From the NCBI GenBank assembly GCA_023414875.1, contig JAEZMV010000018.1:62001-126000 (forward strand): a DNA stretch of 64,000 nt, in the 5' to 3' direction. Each line of letters begins with the position of its first letter. Positions within the stretch are counted from its first letter, which is position 1. The stretch comes from Bacillota bacterium (GTDB taxonomy: Bacteria > Bacillota > Clostridia > Lachnospirales > Lachnospiraceae). Below the pieces are notes generated by a model that was not told where the DNA came from, ran no database searches, and was given only the letters and a program-made list of their open reading frames with translations. Positions 8,381 through 17,787 of this stretch are shown here, in pieces. The translations under genes were made by a program, and so were the position numbers.

Positions 8381-9496
8381 ATGGATAAAAGCTATGCGAA
8401 TGATATTAGCTTTATGAAAAGAGCACTGGAGCTGGCAGAGAAAGGTATTGGGTTTACGAATCCCAATCCGGTGGTTGGTGCTGTCATAGTAAAAGATAAT
8501 AGGATAATCGGTGAAGGGTATCATGAAATTAACGGAGGCAAGCATGCAGAAACAAATGCAATTTTGAATTCAATAGAAAAAGTTCAGGGAGCTACTATGT
8601 ACGTTACTCTGGAACCTTGCTCCCATTTTGGGAAAACTCCGCCCTGCGCGAAGGCTATTATTGATAAAGGAATTAAGAGAGTGGTGGTAGCGCTTACAGA
8701 TCCTAACCCTTTTGTTGCGGGTAAAGGAATTAATATGTTAAGGGAGAATGGGATTGAAGTTGCTACTGGTATTATGGAGGCAGAAAGCAGAAGGTTAAAT
8801 GAAGTATTCATGAAATATATAACGACGAAACTACCTTTTGGCATCCTCAAGACTGCGATAACGCTGGATGGTAAAATAGCTACCTACAGCGGAGATTCTA
8901 AATGGATTACCAATGAGAAATCAAGAGAATATGTACATAAGCTAAGACATAAGGTGTCTGCTATTATGGTTGGAATCAATACTGTGATTAAGGATAATCC
9001 GTACCTTAATACGAGGCTTTTTGAACAGAATGGAGTGGATGCAACAAGAATTATTGTTGATTCTACGGCAAGAATACCTCTGGATGCGAATGTGCTCAAC
9101 ATGAAATCCTCAGCAAGAACGATAATAGCCACAACAGAGATGGCATCAAAGCAAAAGCTAGAAGAGCTTGAGGATAAAGGGGCGGACACGATTGTCTGCC
9201 CATTAGTAAACAACAGAGTGGACCTAAGTTATCTGATTAAGGAATTAGGTGAAAGAGGAATTGACAGTATTCTAATAGAAGGAGGTAGTGAATTAAATTA
9301 CTCAGCGATAGAAGCAGGTATTGTGGATAAGGTAATTGCTTTTATTGCACCAAAATTAATTGGAGGCAGGGATGCCAAAACACCGATAGGTGGTTTGGGT
9401 AAGGAGTTTATGAAGGATGCTTTACATTTAAGAATAGCTGAACTTCAACGTTTTGGTGATGATATTATGATAGAAGCGTATATAAGAAAGGAGTGA
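8381..9496 (+). CDS. ribD: riboflavin biosynthesis deaminase/reductase RibD
   Basis: Bifunctional cytoplasmic enzyme that deaminates the pyrimidine product of GTP cyclohydrolase II and then reduces its ribose, two successive steps of riboflavin synthesis. The N-terminal zinc deaminase domain (about 1-145) has His55-Ala-Glu57 and the PCSHFGKTPPC motif with Cys80 and Cys89. The C-terminal reductase domain (about 150-371) has LKTAITLDGKIA and the nucleotide-binding LIEGGSELN. The 371-residue length is normal. ATG at 8381 follows GGAGGAGGTGATG. First gene of the operon; its end overlaps the region just before ribE, with the ribosome site for ribE inside its last codons. Confidence 0.96.
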   Translation: MDKSYANDISFMKRALELAEKGIGFTNPNPVVGAVIVKDNRIIGEGYHEINGGKHAETNAILNSIEKVQGATMYVTLEPCSHFGKTPPCAKAIIDKGIKRVVVALTDPNPFVAGKGINMLRENGIEVATGIMEAESRRLNEVFMKYITTKLPFGILKTAITLDGKIATYSGDSKWITNEKSREYVHKLRHKVSAIMVGINTVIKDNPYLNTRLFEQNGVDATRIIVDSTARIPLDANVLNMKSSARTIIATTEMASKQKLEELEDKGADTIVCPLVNNRVDLSYLIKELGERGIDSILIEGGSELNYSAIEAGIVDKVIAFIAPKLIGGRDAKTPIGGLGKEFMKDALHLRIAELQRFGDDIMIEAYIRKE

Positions 9497-9504
9497 GTGC
9501 CCGG

Positions 9505-10155
9505 ATGTTTACCGGTTTGGTAGAGGAAATAGGAATTGTTCAATCCATTGTGAGGACTGCAAAATCAGCTAAAATAGTAATCCAGGCAAGCAAAGTTCTT
9601 GATGGAGTCAGGTTGGGAGATAGTATCAGTACAAACGGAGTATGCTTAACCGTAACAGATTTTCATCAGAATAGTTTCTCTGTTGATGCTATGGCTGAAA
9701 CCATGAGACGAAGCAATCTGCATCGGTTGGTTTCAGGTGATAAGGTTAATCTCGAACGTGCTTTGAAGATTGGAGACAGGTTGGGTGGTCATATCGTAAG
9801 CGGTCATATCGATGGGATGGGAACTGTGGCCTCCTTGGAAAAGGAAGATAATTCGGTTTGGATTACTATTACAGCAAAGAAGGAAATATTAAAGTATATT
9901 ATTCAAAAGGGTTCTATTGCCATTGATGGGATCAGCTTAACAGTGGCATATGTGGATGAGGATTCCTTTAAAGTGTCGATTATACCGCATACCAAGGAGG
10001 TAACAACATTATTAAGTAAAAAAGTAGATGAAGCTGTTAATCTGGAATGTGATATGTTTGGAAAATATATTGAGAAAATGTTAAATGCCAGAGAACAGAC
10101 CCCGGTAAAGAACAGTCTTGATATGAACTTTTTAAGTGAGTATGGATTTGTATAA
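9505..10155 (+). CDS. ribE: riboflavin synthase alpha chain
   Basis: Catalyses dismutation of two 6,7-dimethyl-8-ribityllumazine molecules to riboflavin. The protein is made of two repeated lumazine-binding barrels: the first starts MFTGLVEEIG and contains GVCLTVTDF, the second contains HIVSGHIDGMGTV and GISLTVAYVDEDSF. The ATG at 9505 is preferred over GTG at 9493 because it gives the canonical MFTG start and sits 11 bases after AAGGAG. It lies eight bases after ribD. About 217 residues, the usual size. Acts with lumazine synthase (ribH) three genes on. Confidence 0.96.
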   Translation: MFTGLVEEIGIVQSIVRTAKSAKIVIQASKVLDGVRLGDSISTNGVCLTVTDFHQNSFSVDAMAETMRRSNLHRLVSGDKVNLERALKIGDRLGGHIVSGHIDGMGTVASLEKEDNSVWITITAKKEILKYIIQKGSIAIDGISLTVAYVDEDSFKVSIIPHTKEVTTLLSKKVDEAVNLECDMFGKYIEKMLNAREQTPVKNSLDMNFLSEYGFV

Positions 10156-10178
10156 AATAAAAGATTGGAGGAAGCATC

Positions 10179-11390
10179 ATGTCACAATTTAATACAATAG
10201 AAGAAGCAGTACAAGATGTAAAAGATGGAAAAATGATCATTGTCGTTGATGATGAGGATAGAGAGAATGAGGGCGATTTGCTAATGGCAGCCGAAAAGGT
10301 CACACCGGAAGCAATTAATTTCATGACAAAGTACGGACGTGGATTAATATGCATGCCTGTAATTGAGGAAAGACTTCGAGAGCTGAATATTAATCCGATG
10401 GTCATACATAATACCGATAGCTACCAAACAGCATTTACTGTCTCTATTGACTCCTTTGAGACAAGTACCGGAATATCAGCATATGAAAGAGCTGATACCA
10501 TAAAGAAAGTTTTAGATCCTAAAGCAAAGGAAACAGACTTCAAAAGACCGGGTCACATATTTCCCCTAGTAGCTAAGAACGGAGGCGTGCTTAAGCGAGC
10601 AGGACACACGGAAGCGGCTGTAGACTTGGCAACACTTGCAGGACTATATCCATCAGGCGTTATATGTGAAATCATAAGCGATGATGGAACAATGTCTCGG
10701 GTTCCCGATTTGTTGGTCTTTGCAAAAACACATGAATTAAAAATTATTACGATAGCAGATTTAATCTCGTATCGCCGAAATACTGAAAAACTGATAAAAA
10801 AAGTAACGGAGGCAAAGCTTCCGACGAAGTATGGTGAGTTTACTATGATTGGGTTTGAGAATGTTCTGAATGGAGAACATCATGTGGCTCTGGTGAAAGG
10901 AAATGTAATGGATGGAGAGCCGGTCATCGTAAGAGTTCATTCTGAGTGCCTGACCGGAGATGCCTTTGGATCACAGCGATGCGATTGCGGTGAGCAGCTG
11001 GCAGCAGCCCTGAATAGAATTGAGAAGGAAGGAAAGGGGATATTATTATATTTGCGTCAGGAGGGCAGGGGAATAGGCCTGATCAATAAAATTAAAGCTT
11101 ATTCACTACAGGATCAGGGAATGGATACCGTTGAAGCAAATCTAGCACTTGGATTTCCTGAGGACATGAGGGATTATGGAATAGGAGCTCAAATACTTGC
11201 AGATTTAGGTGTGAAAAAAGTTAATTTAATGACGAATAACCCAAAGAAGTTGAAAGGAATAACAGGCTTTGGAATTGAAATAGTTAATAGAGAACCTATA
11301 CAAATGAATCATAATGAAAAAAATGAATTTTACTTAAAAACTAAAAAAAATAAGATGGGTCACATGTTGAATTTTAAGGAGGAACAGTAA
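10179..11390 (+). CDS. ribBA: bifunctional DHBP synthase / GTP cyclohydrolase II
   Basis: Fused enzyme feeding both branches of riboflavin synthesis. Residues about 1-200 form 3,4-dihydroxy-2-butanone-4-phosphate synthase, with DDEDRENEGDL, GRGLICMP and HTEAAVDL. Residues about 205-403 form GTP cyclohydrolase II, with zinc ligands in SECLTGDAFGSQRCDCG and the RQEGRGIGL motif. Length of 403 residues and domain order match Firmicutes RibBA. Strong GGAGG before ATG. The next gene, ribH, starts one base after its stop region, so translation is probably coupled. Confidence 0.97.
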   Translation: MSQFNTIEEAVQDVKDGKMIIVVDDEDRENEGDLLMAAEKVTPEAINFMTKYGRGLICMPVIEERLRELNINPMVIHNTDSYQTAFTVSIDSFETSTGISAYERADTIKKVLDPKAKETDFKRPGHIFPLVAKNGGVLKRAGHTEAAVDLATLAGLYPSGVICEIISDDGTMSRVPDLLVFAKTHELKIITIADLISYRRNTEKLIKKVTEAKLPTKYGEFTMIGFENVLNGEHHVALVKGNVMDGEPVIVRVHSECLTGDAFGSQRCDCGEQLAAALNRIEKEGKGILLYLRQEGRGIGLINKIKAYSLQDQGMDTVEANLALGFPEDMRDYGIGAQILADLGVKKVNLMTNNPKKLKGITGFGIEIVNREPIQMNHNEKNEFYLKTKKNKMGHMLNFKEEQ

Positions 11391-11391
11391 T

Positions 11392-11856
11392 ATGCGAACA
11401 TATGAAGGCAATCTAATAGCACAAGGTTTGAGGTTTGGAATTATCGCTGGTAGATTCAATGAGTTTATTGGAGGTAAATTAATATCCGGTGCAACGGATG
11501 CATTAAGAAGACATGGAGTAGAAGAAAGTGATATTGAGCTTATGTGGGTACCCGGTGCCTTTGAAATACCTCTTGCTGCAAAGAAAATGGCAAAATCACA
11601 GAAATATGATGGAGTTATCTGTTTAGGTGCGGTTATCAGAGGGTCGACACCGCATTTTGATTATGTAGCAAGTGAAGTATCAAAAGGTATTGCTAATGTA
11701 TCTCTTGATACGGAAGTTCCTGTAATCTTTGGTGTTCTTACTACGGATACCATTGAGCAGGCAATCGAAAGAGCAGGAACAAAAGCAGGAAACAAGGGTT
11801 ATGATGCCGCAATCACAGCAATAGAGATGGCTAACCTGATGAAACAGTTTAATTAG
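11392..11856 (+). CDS. ribH: 6,7-dimethyl-8-ribityllumazine synthase
   Basis: Lumazine synthase, 154 residues, which condenses the ribityl-aminopyrimidine with the four-carbon DHBP product. Family motifs are RFN(E)FI near residue 22, WVPGAFEIPL, the CLGAVIRGSTPHFDYV block and FGVLTTDTIEQAIERAGTKAGNKG, the last carrying active-site and phosphate-binding residues. Members form 60-subunit or pentameric shells. The start overlaps the end of ribBA; the ribosome site GGAGGAA lies in the ribBA C-terminus. Confidence 0.97.
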   Translation: MRTYEGNLIAQGLRFGIIAGRFNEFIGGKLISGATDALRRHGVEESDIELMWVPGAFEIPLAAKKMAKSQKYDGVICLGAVIRGSTPHFDYVASEVSKGIANVSLDTEVPVIFGVLTTDTIEQAIERAGTKAGNKGYDAAITAIEMANLMKQFN

Positions 11857-11869
11857 AAGGAGTATTTAT

Positions 11870-12529
11870 TTGAAATCTCTTAACAATATTAAGACTATTT
11901 TTTTTGATTACGATGGAACTTTACATAACAGTATTCATATCTATGCGCCTGCCTTTCAAAAGGCATATGATTATCTTGTCCTCAATGGTTGTGCAGATAA
12001 AAGAGACTGGTCGCATCAAGAAATCAGCCATTGGTTAGGTTATAATCCTACTGATATGTGGAAGGCCTTTCAGCCTAATCTTGATGAACATATCAGGCAA
12101 GTATGCAGTGAAATCATAGGTGAGGAAATGAAGAATCAAATTATATGCGGTAAACCAATGCTATATGCGGGTTCAATGCATACTTTGGAATATCTAAAGA
12201 ACAAGGGCTATCAACTGGTATTTATCAGCAACTGTAAAGCTTATTATATGGAGTGCCATAGAGAATTATTTCATCTGAAGGATTACTTTGAAGCAATGTT
12301 CTGCTCCGAGCAGTTTGGTTATAAACCGAAGTATGAGATATTAAAATCTATAAAAAATGACTATAAGGAACAGATGGCTATCGTAGGTGATCGAAGACAG
12401 GATATCGAAGCAGGGAAAAAGAATAATCTAATAACTATAGGCTGCAGATATGGTTTTGGTGTTTGGGAGGAACTAAAGGAAGCGGATTATATCATTGATG
12501 ATATCAGGGAACTAGAAAAACTTCTGTAA
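11870..12529 (+). CDS. HAD-superfamily hydrolase at the end of the rib operon
   Basis: Haloacid-dehalogenase-type phosphatase, 219 residues. Motif I is FFDYDGTLHNS with Asp13 and Asp15; motif II is FISN; motif III is the Lys in GYKPKYEI; motif IV is VGDRRQDIEAG. An alpha-helical cap (about 20-85) makes it a C1-cap, phosphoglycolate-phosphatase-like member. The TTG start has AGAAGGAG eight bases before it and lies 13 bases after ribH, so it belongs to the riboflavin operon. Riboflavin synthesis needs a phosphatase acting on the ribityl-amino-uracil phosphate, a job known to be done by HAD enzymes such as B. subtilis YcsE or E. coli YigB. This gene is a good candidate for that step; this is inference from position. 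Confidence 0.85.
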   Translation: MKSLNNIKTIFFDYDGTLHNSIHIYAPAFQKAYDYLVLNGCADKRDWSHQEISHWLGYNPTDMWKAFQPNLDEHIRQVCSEIIGEEMKNQIICGKPMLYAGSMHTLEYLKNKGYQLVFISNCKAYYMECHRELFHLKDYFEAMFCSEQFGYKPKYEILKSIKNDYKEQMAIVGDRRQDIEAGKKNNLITIGCRYGFGVWEELKEADYIIDDIRELEKLL

Positions 12530-12555
12530 TAAAGTGAATATTCTTTCTTTAAAGC

Positions 12556-12594
12556 GCACCCCAATTATTGGAAAAACTCTATTAATTGGGGTGC
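12556..12594 (+). terminator. stem-loop between the convergent rib operon and trpB
   Basis: GCACCCCAATTA (12556-12567) pairs perfectly with TAATTGGGGTGC (12583-12594) around a 15-nt loop. No clear T-run on either strand, so it is a probable 3'-end structure rather than a classical terminator. Confidence 0.55.
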
Positions 12595-12649
12595 ACGTCA
12601 GATCTTGGAGCCTTTATCCGGGTAACGCAAATAATTTTATGCCTTGGTA

Positions 12650-12670
12650 ATAAACACCACTTTTCTGGTG
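12650..12670 (-). terminator. probable trpB terminator
   Basis: On the minus strand CACCA, loop GAAAAG and TGGTG are followed by TTTATT. The stem is only five pairs, so confidence is moderate. Confidence 0.4.
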
Positions 12671-12689
12671 AGAATTAGATATGAATAAC

Positions 12690-13904
12690 CTATAGATATT
12701 GTTCGCCGTAATTATAATGCTCTACAACGTAATCAATATCTTTATCACCACGGCCGCTTAAGCTAACTAATATGGAGCCTTGCTTCATGTCTTTGGCTTT
12801 TTTCATCGCATATGCAACTGCATGGGAGCTTTCCAGCGCGGGAATAATGCCTTCCAACCTGGAGAGTAGGAAGAAAGCCTCAATTGCTTCTTCATCGGTT
12901 GCAGTCTGATACTGTATTCGACCCAAGTCTCGCAAGAATGCATGCTCTGGACCAACGGAAGGATAATCAAGACCGCTGGCAATGGAATATACAGGAGCAG
13001 GCTCTCCTTTTTCATCCTTGAGCATGATACTATTAAAGCCATGCATGATTCCTTCTTCACCGTAAGTCATGGAAGCTGCATGATCGCCCTGATTAGAGCC
13101 TCTGCCCAAGGGTTCTACTCCAATGATCTCAACAGGTTCTTCGAGGAAGGGTATAAACATACCGGCAGAATTGCTTCCTCCACCGACACAGGCACAGATA
13201 ACATCCGGTAGCAAACCGGTCATTTCCTTATACTGATCCTTTGCTTCATAACCGATTACAGACTGGAAATCACGAACCATCATAGGGAAGGGATGCGGTC
13301 CAAGTGCAGAACCGATACAATAGATCGAATCCTTATAATTCTTAGCATAAGATTCAAATGCGGAATCCACGGCTTCTTTGAGAGTTTTTAAACCATGAGA
13401 AACGGGAATCACCTTTGCACCAAGTATTTTCATTCGAGTTACATTAGGAGCTTGTTTTGCTATGTCAACTTCTCCCATATGAATTTCACATTCAAGACCA
13501 AAGAAGGCCGCAGCTGTTGCTAGAGCAACGCCATGCTGGCCGGCACCGGTTTCGGCGATTAGTCTTTTTTTGCCCATGAATTTTGCTAGAAGACCCTCTC
13601 CCATACAGTGGTTTAGTTTATGAGCACCGGTATGATTTAAATCTTCACGCTTTAGATAAATCTGAGCACCACCTACATGTGAAGATAACCGTTCACAATG
13701 ATAGACAGGTGTTGGGCGACCTTGAAATTCTTTTCTTATTCTTCTTAGTTCATTAATAAACTGAGAAGAATGACAGATTGTTTGATAAGCTGCCGAAATC
13801 TCTTCAAACGCCGGAATGAGCTCGTCCGGAAGATAGGAACCTCCATAATTTCCAAATCTACCATCAGCATCCGGATAATTTCTTAAATAAGTTCTATAAT
13901 CCAT
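12690..13904 (-). CDS. trpB: tryptophan synthase beta chain, stand-alone
   Basis: PLP enzyme that joins indole and serine to make tryptophan. The PLP lysine is Lys96 in HTGAHKLNH, the catalytic Glu118 is in AETGAGQHG, the phosphate-binding loop is CVGGGSNSAG, and the C-terminal SGRGDKDID is present. At 404 residues it is of TrpB1 type. No trpA or other trp genes lie nearby. The helix that contacts TrpA in well-studied enzymes is altered (EVDIAKQAPNVTRM where MGAxDVxRQxxNVFRM is usual), which may suit a self-sufficient enzyme. AGGAGGAAAAC precedes the ATG. It may salvage indole or act with a TrpA encoded elsewhere. Confidence 0.93.
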   Translation of the reverse strand: MDYRTYLRNYPDADGRFGNYGGSYLPDELIPAFEEISAAYQTICHSSQFINELRRIRKEFQGRPTPVYHCERLSSHVGGAQIYLKREDLNHTGAHKLNHCMGEGLLAKFMGKKRLIAETGAGQHGVALATAAAFFGLECEIHMGEVDIAKQAPNVTRMKILGAKVIPVSHGLKTLKEAVDSAFESYAKNYKDSIYCIGSALGPHPFPMMVRDFQSVIGYEAKDQYKEMTGLLPDVICACVGGGSNSAGMFIPFLEEPVEIIGVEPLGRGSNQGDHAASMTYGEEGIMHGFNSIMLKDEKGEPAPVYSIASGLDYPSVGPEHAFLRDLGRIQYQTATDEEAIEAFFLLSRLEGIIPALESSHAVAYAMKKAKDMKQGSILVSLSGRGDKDIDYVVEHYNYGEQYL

Positions 13905-14358
13905 GTTTTCCTCCTATAATAATCATTTTTAGTAATTATAACAACAAAAAAACAAGATTACAATAAAACAATAAGTATACTTATTAATGTAATAATTGCA
14001 AAGCAGACTCTCCGCACCGAACGCGTTCACGAGGTGATAATTACCTTACGCATATTTTATTAACTAGAAGGTCTTAGCTATCAATTTAGCTAAGGCCCTT
14101 TATAAGTATTAGGATAGCTAAATAACGAAGGAGCAAATGGGTACTTTATGATAATTAGAGTACTCTTTTGTTATGAAATAATTATCTTAGATAGGAATCA
14201 TTGGGAATTTTCCTGGTGAATGCTACACTCAATATAACGCCGGTTATGAAATATAAATTATGATTAGCAAGTAATGAATGCAAAACTTTTAAAAATATGT
14301 TAGATTTATATATATATAATTTAAACAGCAACTTGAAAGGGGAATTGGCCATACTCAA
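13905..14358 (+). other. divergent intergenic region with hairpin
   Basis: Lies between trpB (leftward) and the histidine kinase (rightward). GGTCTTAGCT (14070-14079) pairs with AGCTAAGGCC (14088-14097) with one wobble, followed on the plus strand by CTTTAT. A perfect ten-base palindrome GAACGCGTTC is at 14019-14028. No T-box signature or trp leader peptide is visible, and no further gene is supported. Confidence 0.45.
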
Positions 14359-16167
14359 ATGTTGAAAATGATAAAAAAAATAAGCGTTAATAATCTTAAA
14401 ATTAGGAACAAGCTTCTTTTGGTTTATGTCTGTTGTGTACTGCTTCCGATAATTCTCACGGATGTGATTATACTGATAACCGTTAATAATAATTCAAAGG
14501 AAAATCGTAGAAGAGATTTAACCCATGCACTGGAGCGTGTGGAGTATAATCTAAATGAGACAATTAATGGAAGTATTCTCTTTACGAATAATCTATATAG
14601 CGATCGTTCATTAGATTCATTTTTAAATACAAAATACATAAACTATCTCGATTATTATGAGCATTATACCAGATTATTAAGAAGTAACAGTTTGAGCTAT
14701 AATTATAACCATGGTTTACTTGTTAAGATTCAAATAATCGCTGATAACAATACGATGCTAAATGGTGGTAAGATTGCTACACTGGATCGAGTGAAGGATG
14801 AGAAATGGTATCAGGCATTTCAGGAGAGTGAATATGATATTTTTGTATATACATATTATGACGAATCGAAAAAGAACAGTTTAGGCGGCGGAACCAGTAG
14901 AACCATCAGTATTATCAGAGAACTGGATAATTACGGAAGGGGCCGGATGAAGAAACTATTAAAGATTGACCTGGATTATAACTTGATGCTTACGGATATT
15001 CTTAATGAGAGGCTGGACGGAGAAATTTATGTCAGAAATCAGGATTATATCTTGTTTTCGGATCAAGAAAGTTCAAGTAGCATGAAGGAATTTAGTAAGG
15101 CAGACAGCATTAAGGAAGATCAGGTTACTATGTCGAGCACCTTTACTGCCGGTAATGAAAACTGGGAAATCCTTATTATAGCGAAGGATACAGCTTTTTG
15201 GGAGGTTATCACTGAATATAAGGGTCTGATTATTTTGATCTTATTAAATATATTAATTCCGACAATTTTAATCTATTATATAGGCAGGTCCATCAGCAAA
15301 CGAATTACAACGGTAGCTGATTATATGGAAAAAGTGAAGGAAGAGAAGTTTGAGATGATCAGCTTAAGAGAAGGAGAAGATGAAATCGGAAAACTCATTC
15401 TCAGCTATAATATGATGGTTATGAAAATTAAAAACCTGATTGAGGTTGTATTTAAAGGAAATGCAGAAAAACAAGCACTTGAATTATCAAAGAAACAAGC
15501 AGAGTTAAAAGCAATTCAAAGTCAGGTAAATCCTCACTTTTTATTTAACACTCTAGAGACCATCCGTATGAGGAGCTTAATAAAAAAAGAAAACGAAACG
15601 GCTGAAATCATCGGTGAGTTGGCCTTACTATTTAGAAGAAGCATGAATTGGGGGGCCGACTTTATAACGATTGAAGAAGAGATGAGCTTTGTAGAGAAGT
15701 ACATCAATATACAAAAGTATCGTTTCGGGGATAAGATTAAATATCGCAACATAATCATGGAGGATTGTAAAGGCTACAGAGTCCCTAAACTATCCATCGG
15801 TACCTTCATTGAAAATGCTTGCATTCACGGAATTGAGGCATCTGTAAGTGAAGGATTTATTACAGTAACCATCACAAAAAACAGCGGATATCTGTTTATT
15901 GAAATATCGGACAATGGGAAAGGCTTTGAGGAAAGTAGATTAGAAGAATTAAGAACCATGTTTAGCCATGCCGATAACAAATTGCTAAATGAATCAAAAA
16001 GCACCGGCATGCTAAATGCTTATCTTCGGCTAAATATGTATTGTGAAGGTAAAATGATTTTTAATATTGACAGTGAGCTGGAGAATGGAACGGATATAAC
16101 GATTCAAATACCACTATGCTATGTTAGTGTTGAATACGGACAAAATATGTATGAAACAGGGAGGTAA
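14359..16167 (+). CDS. YesM-type membrane sensor histidine kinase
   Basis: Sensor kinase of the LytS/YesM type, 602 residues. Membrane segments lie at about 20-40 and 290-310 and enclose an extracytoplasmic Cache-like sensing domain. A HAMP linker follows (about 310-370), then the His_kinase domain with the phospho-acceptor motif VNPHFLFNTLETIRMRS, His393, and a HATPase domain with NACIHG and DNGKGFEE. It is followed six bases later by its AraC-type response regulator, and the pair lies before an LplABC-like sugar importer. Known YesM/YesN pairs sense oligosaccharides and switch on such importers. The ribosome site (AAAGGGG) is 17 bases upstream, so the exact start is uncertain. Confidence 0.9.
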   Translation: MLKMIKKISVNNLKIRNKLLLVYVCCVLLPIILTDVIILITVNNNSKENRRRDLTHALERVEYNLNETINGSILFTNNLYSDRSLDSFLNTKYINYLDYYEHYTRLLRSNSLSYNYNHGLLVKIQIIADNNTMLNGGKIATLDRVKDEKWYQAFQESEYDIFVYTYYDESKKNSLGGGTSRTISIIRELDNYGRGRMKKLLKIDLDYNLMLTDILNERLDGEIYVRNQDYILFSDQESSSSMKEFSKADSIKEDQVTMSSTFTAGNENWEILIIAKDTAFWEVITEYKGLIILILLNILIPTILIYYIGRSISKRITTVADYMEKVKEEKFEMISLREGEDEIGKLILSYNMMVMKIKNLIEVVFKGNAEKQALELSKKQAELKAIQSQVNPHFLFNTLETIRMRSLIKKENETAEIIGELALLFRRSMNWGADFITIEEEMSFVEKYINIQKYRFGDKIKYRNIIMEDCKGYRVPKLSIGTFIENACIHGIEASVSEGFITVTITKNSGYLFIEISDNGKGFEESRLEELRTMFSHADNKLLNESKSTGMLNAYLRLNMYCEGKMIFNIDSELENGTDITIQIPLCYVSVEYGQNMYETGR

Positions 16168-16173
16168 AGGCTG

Positions 16174-17787
16174 ATGATAAAAGTAATGATAGTAGATGAT
16201 GAACCTTTTATCAGGCAGGGTTTGAAAATACTAATTAACTGGGAACAATATGGCTTTGAAATCTGTGGTGAAGCTGCTAACGGAAAAGAAGCATCCGAGC
16301 TGATGAAGAATGATAGTTTTGATTTAGTCATAACGGATATCAAAATGCCGTTAATGGATGGATTAGAGCTTATCGAGTATACTTATCATCATATTTCAAA
16401 AGAAATACGATTTATTATATTGAGTGGCTTTTATGAATTTAATTATGCAAAAAAAGCAATCAAATATGATGTTGCTGATTATGTTCTGAAACCGGTTCAA
16501 AGGGAGGAATTGATAAAAGCGCTTGAGGATTATAAAGAAAATTACTTCTTGCAGGCTGAGAATTTAAGGAAGCTAAAATATTCAGGTAAGATAATATTTG
16601 ATAGATACCTGACTAATCTGATTGAGGGGAAATTTGATAAAGATAGCTGTGAGTATGTTGCAGAGGTTTTATCTGATGTTCGTGAGGTTCGCTATATAAG
16701 TATTGATTTTGATCCTATGGAGGATGCTTACAATAATCTTACGGAAGAAGAAAAAAGTAAAGCTCAAAGTACCTTGTATAATTCACTAAAAGAATACTTG
16801 GGAAAAGACTGGTATCATGCTTATATGGAAGTAAACTATTATGATATGGGAGCATCCGTTGGGTTTATATATACTGATAAATTAGCGAATGATAGTGGCC
16901 TTAACGAGAAGGATTACTTAATCAGACTTTACAAAAATATTAGCATGCTTCAGCCATTAAGAGTTATTCTTTATTTAGGGCAAAAGAAGGAGCATATTGA
17001 GTCCATCGGAGATTCCTTTAAAACGGCATCTATTGCTAAAAGCTTTCAGAATTTTAACCGGGACAAAAGTATGGTTTATTATGATGATATTAAAGGAAAG
17101 ATTGGTACAAATAAACAATTAGTACATAAAGAACATTTGGATGATTTGATCAGGGCAATTGAAGAGTATAACCTTGAGAAAATTGATAGTGAAATTGATA
17201 TTCTTTATGGATATTTTAAGGAACTTTTGATGGAGCCTACGATTATTAGAATTAACTTGTATTATATCTTGTTTCAAATTATTAATATTGCAAAGGATTT
17301 GGACCCTAACTTTGAACAGGAAGATATATATAAGAAAATTAATCAGAAAGAATATGATAACTTATCTATTTTCTTAAATGTCAAATTATTTAAACAGTTT
17401 ATATTGGAGTTTTCTACATACTTAAGTAGCTTGCGGCTTCATGTGTGTTGCGGTGTACTGGGAGAAATTGAAAAGGAAATTACAGAACATTATATGGAGA
17501 ACTTAACGTTAAAATCCATGAGTGAAAAATACTATATTAACAGTGCCTATCTGGGACAAATATTTAAAAAGCAGTTCGGTAATTCCTTTAAGGAATATCT
17601 AAATACTTACCGTATTGAAAGAGCAGCAGAGCTTCTAATCCGGTCAGATAAGAAGATTTATCTGATTGCAAGCTCCGTAGGCTTTAATAATACCGATTAT
17701 TTTATTAATAAATTTGTCCAAATGAAAGGATTAACCCCTTATCAGTATAGGAAACAAAGTATCAGTAAACCGAGGGGGGTAGTGTAA
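16174..17787 (+). CDS. YesN-type response regulator, AraC family
   Basis: Partner of the preceding histidine kinase, 537 residues. The receiver domain (about 1-120) has Asp8/Asp9 and phospho-acceptor Asp55 in VITDIKMPLMDG, with the conserved Lys in VLKPVQ. A long middle region of unknown role (about 130-420) is usual for this family. Two AraC helix-turn-helix units fill the last 100 residues (KSMSEKYYINSAYLGQIFKKQFG and IASSVGFNNTDYFINKFVQMKGLTPYQYR). It probably activates the solute-binding protein and permease genes that start at 18204. AGGGAGG lies just before the ATG. Confidence 0.92.
   Translation: MIKVMIVDDEPFIRQGLKILINWEQYGFEICGEAANGKEASELMKNDSFDLVITDIKMPLMDGLELIEYTYHHISKEIRFIILSGFYEFNYAKKAIKYDVADYVLKPVQREELIKALEDYKENYFLQAENLRKLKYSGKIIFDRYLTNLIEGKFDKDSCEYVAEVLSDVREVRYISIDFDPMEDAYNNLTEEEKSKAQSTLYNSLKEYLGKDWYHAYMEVNYYDMGASVGFIYTDKLANDSGLNEKDYLIRLYKNISMLQPLRVILYLGQKKEHIESIGDSFKTASIAKSFQNFNRDKSMVYYDDIKGKIGTNKQLVHKEHLDDLIRAIEEYNLEKIDSEIDILYGYFKELLMEPTIIRINLYYILFQIINIAKDLDPNFEQEDIYKKINQKEYDNLSIFLNVKLFKQFILEFSTYLSSLRLHVCCGVLGEIEKEITEHYMENLTLKSMSEKYYINSAYLGQIFKKQFGNSFKEYLNTYRIERAAELLIRSDKKIYLIASSVGFNNTDYFINKFVQMKGLTPYQYRKQSISKPRGVV

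Noticed and set aside
10037..10405. 122-residue minus-strand ORF across the ribE-ribBA junction
   Set aside because: Antisense shadow of two well-supported riboflavin genes.
13905..14358. T-box or tryptophan leader for trpB
   Set aside because: No T-box core (AGGGTGGNACCGCG-like), no Trp-rich leader peptide, and the only good hairpin points away from trpB or lacks a T-run.
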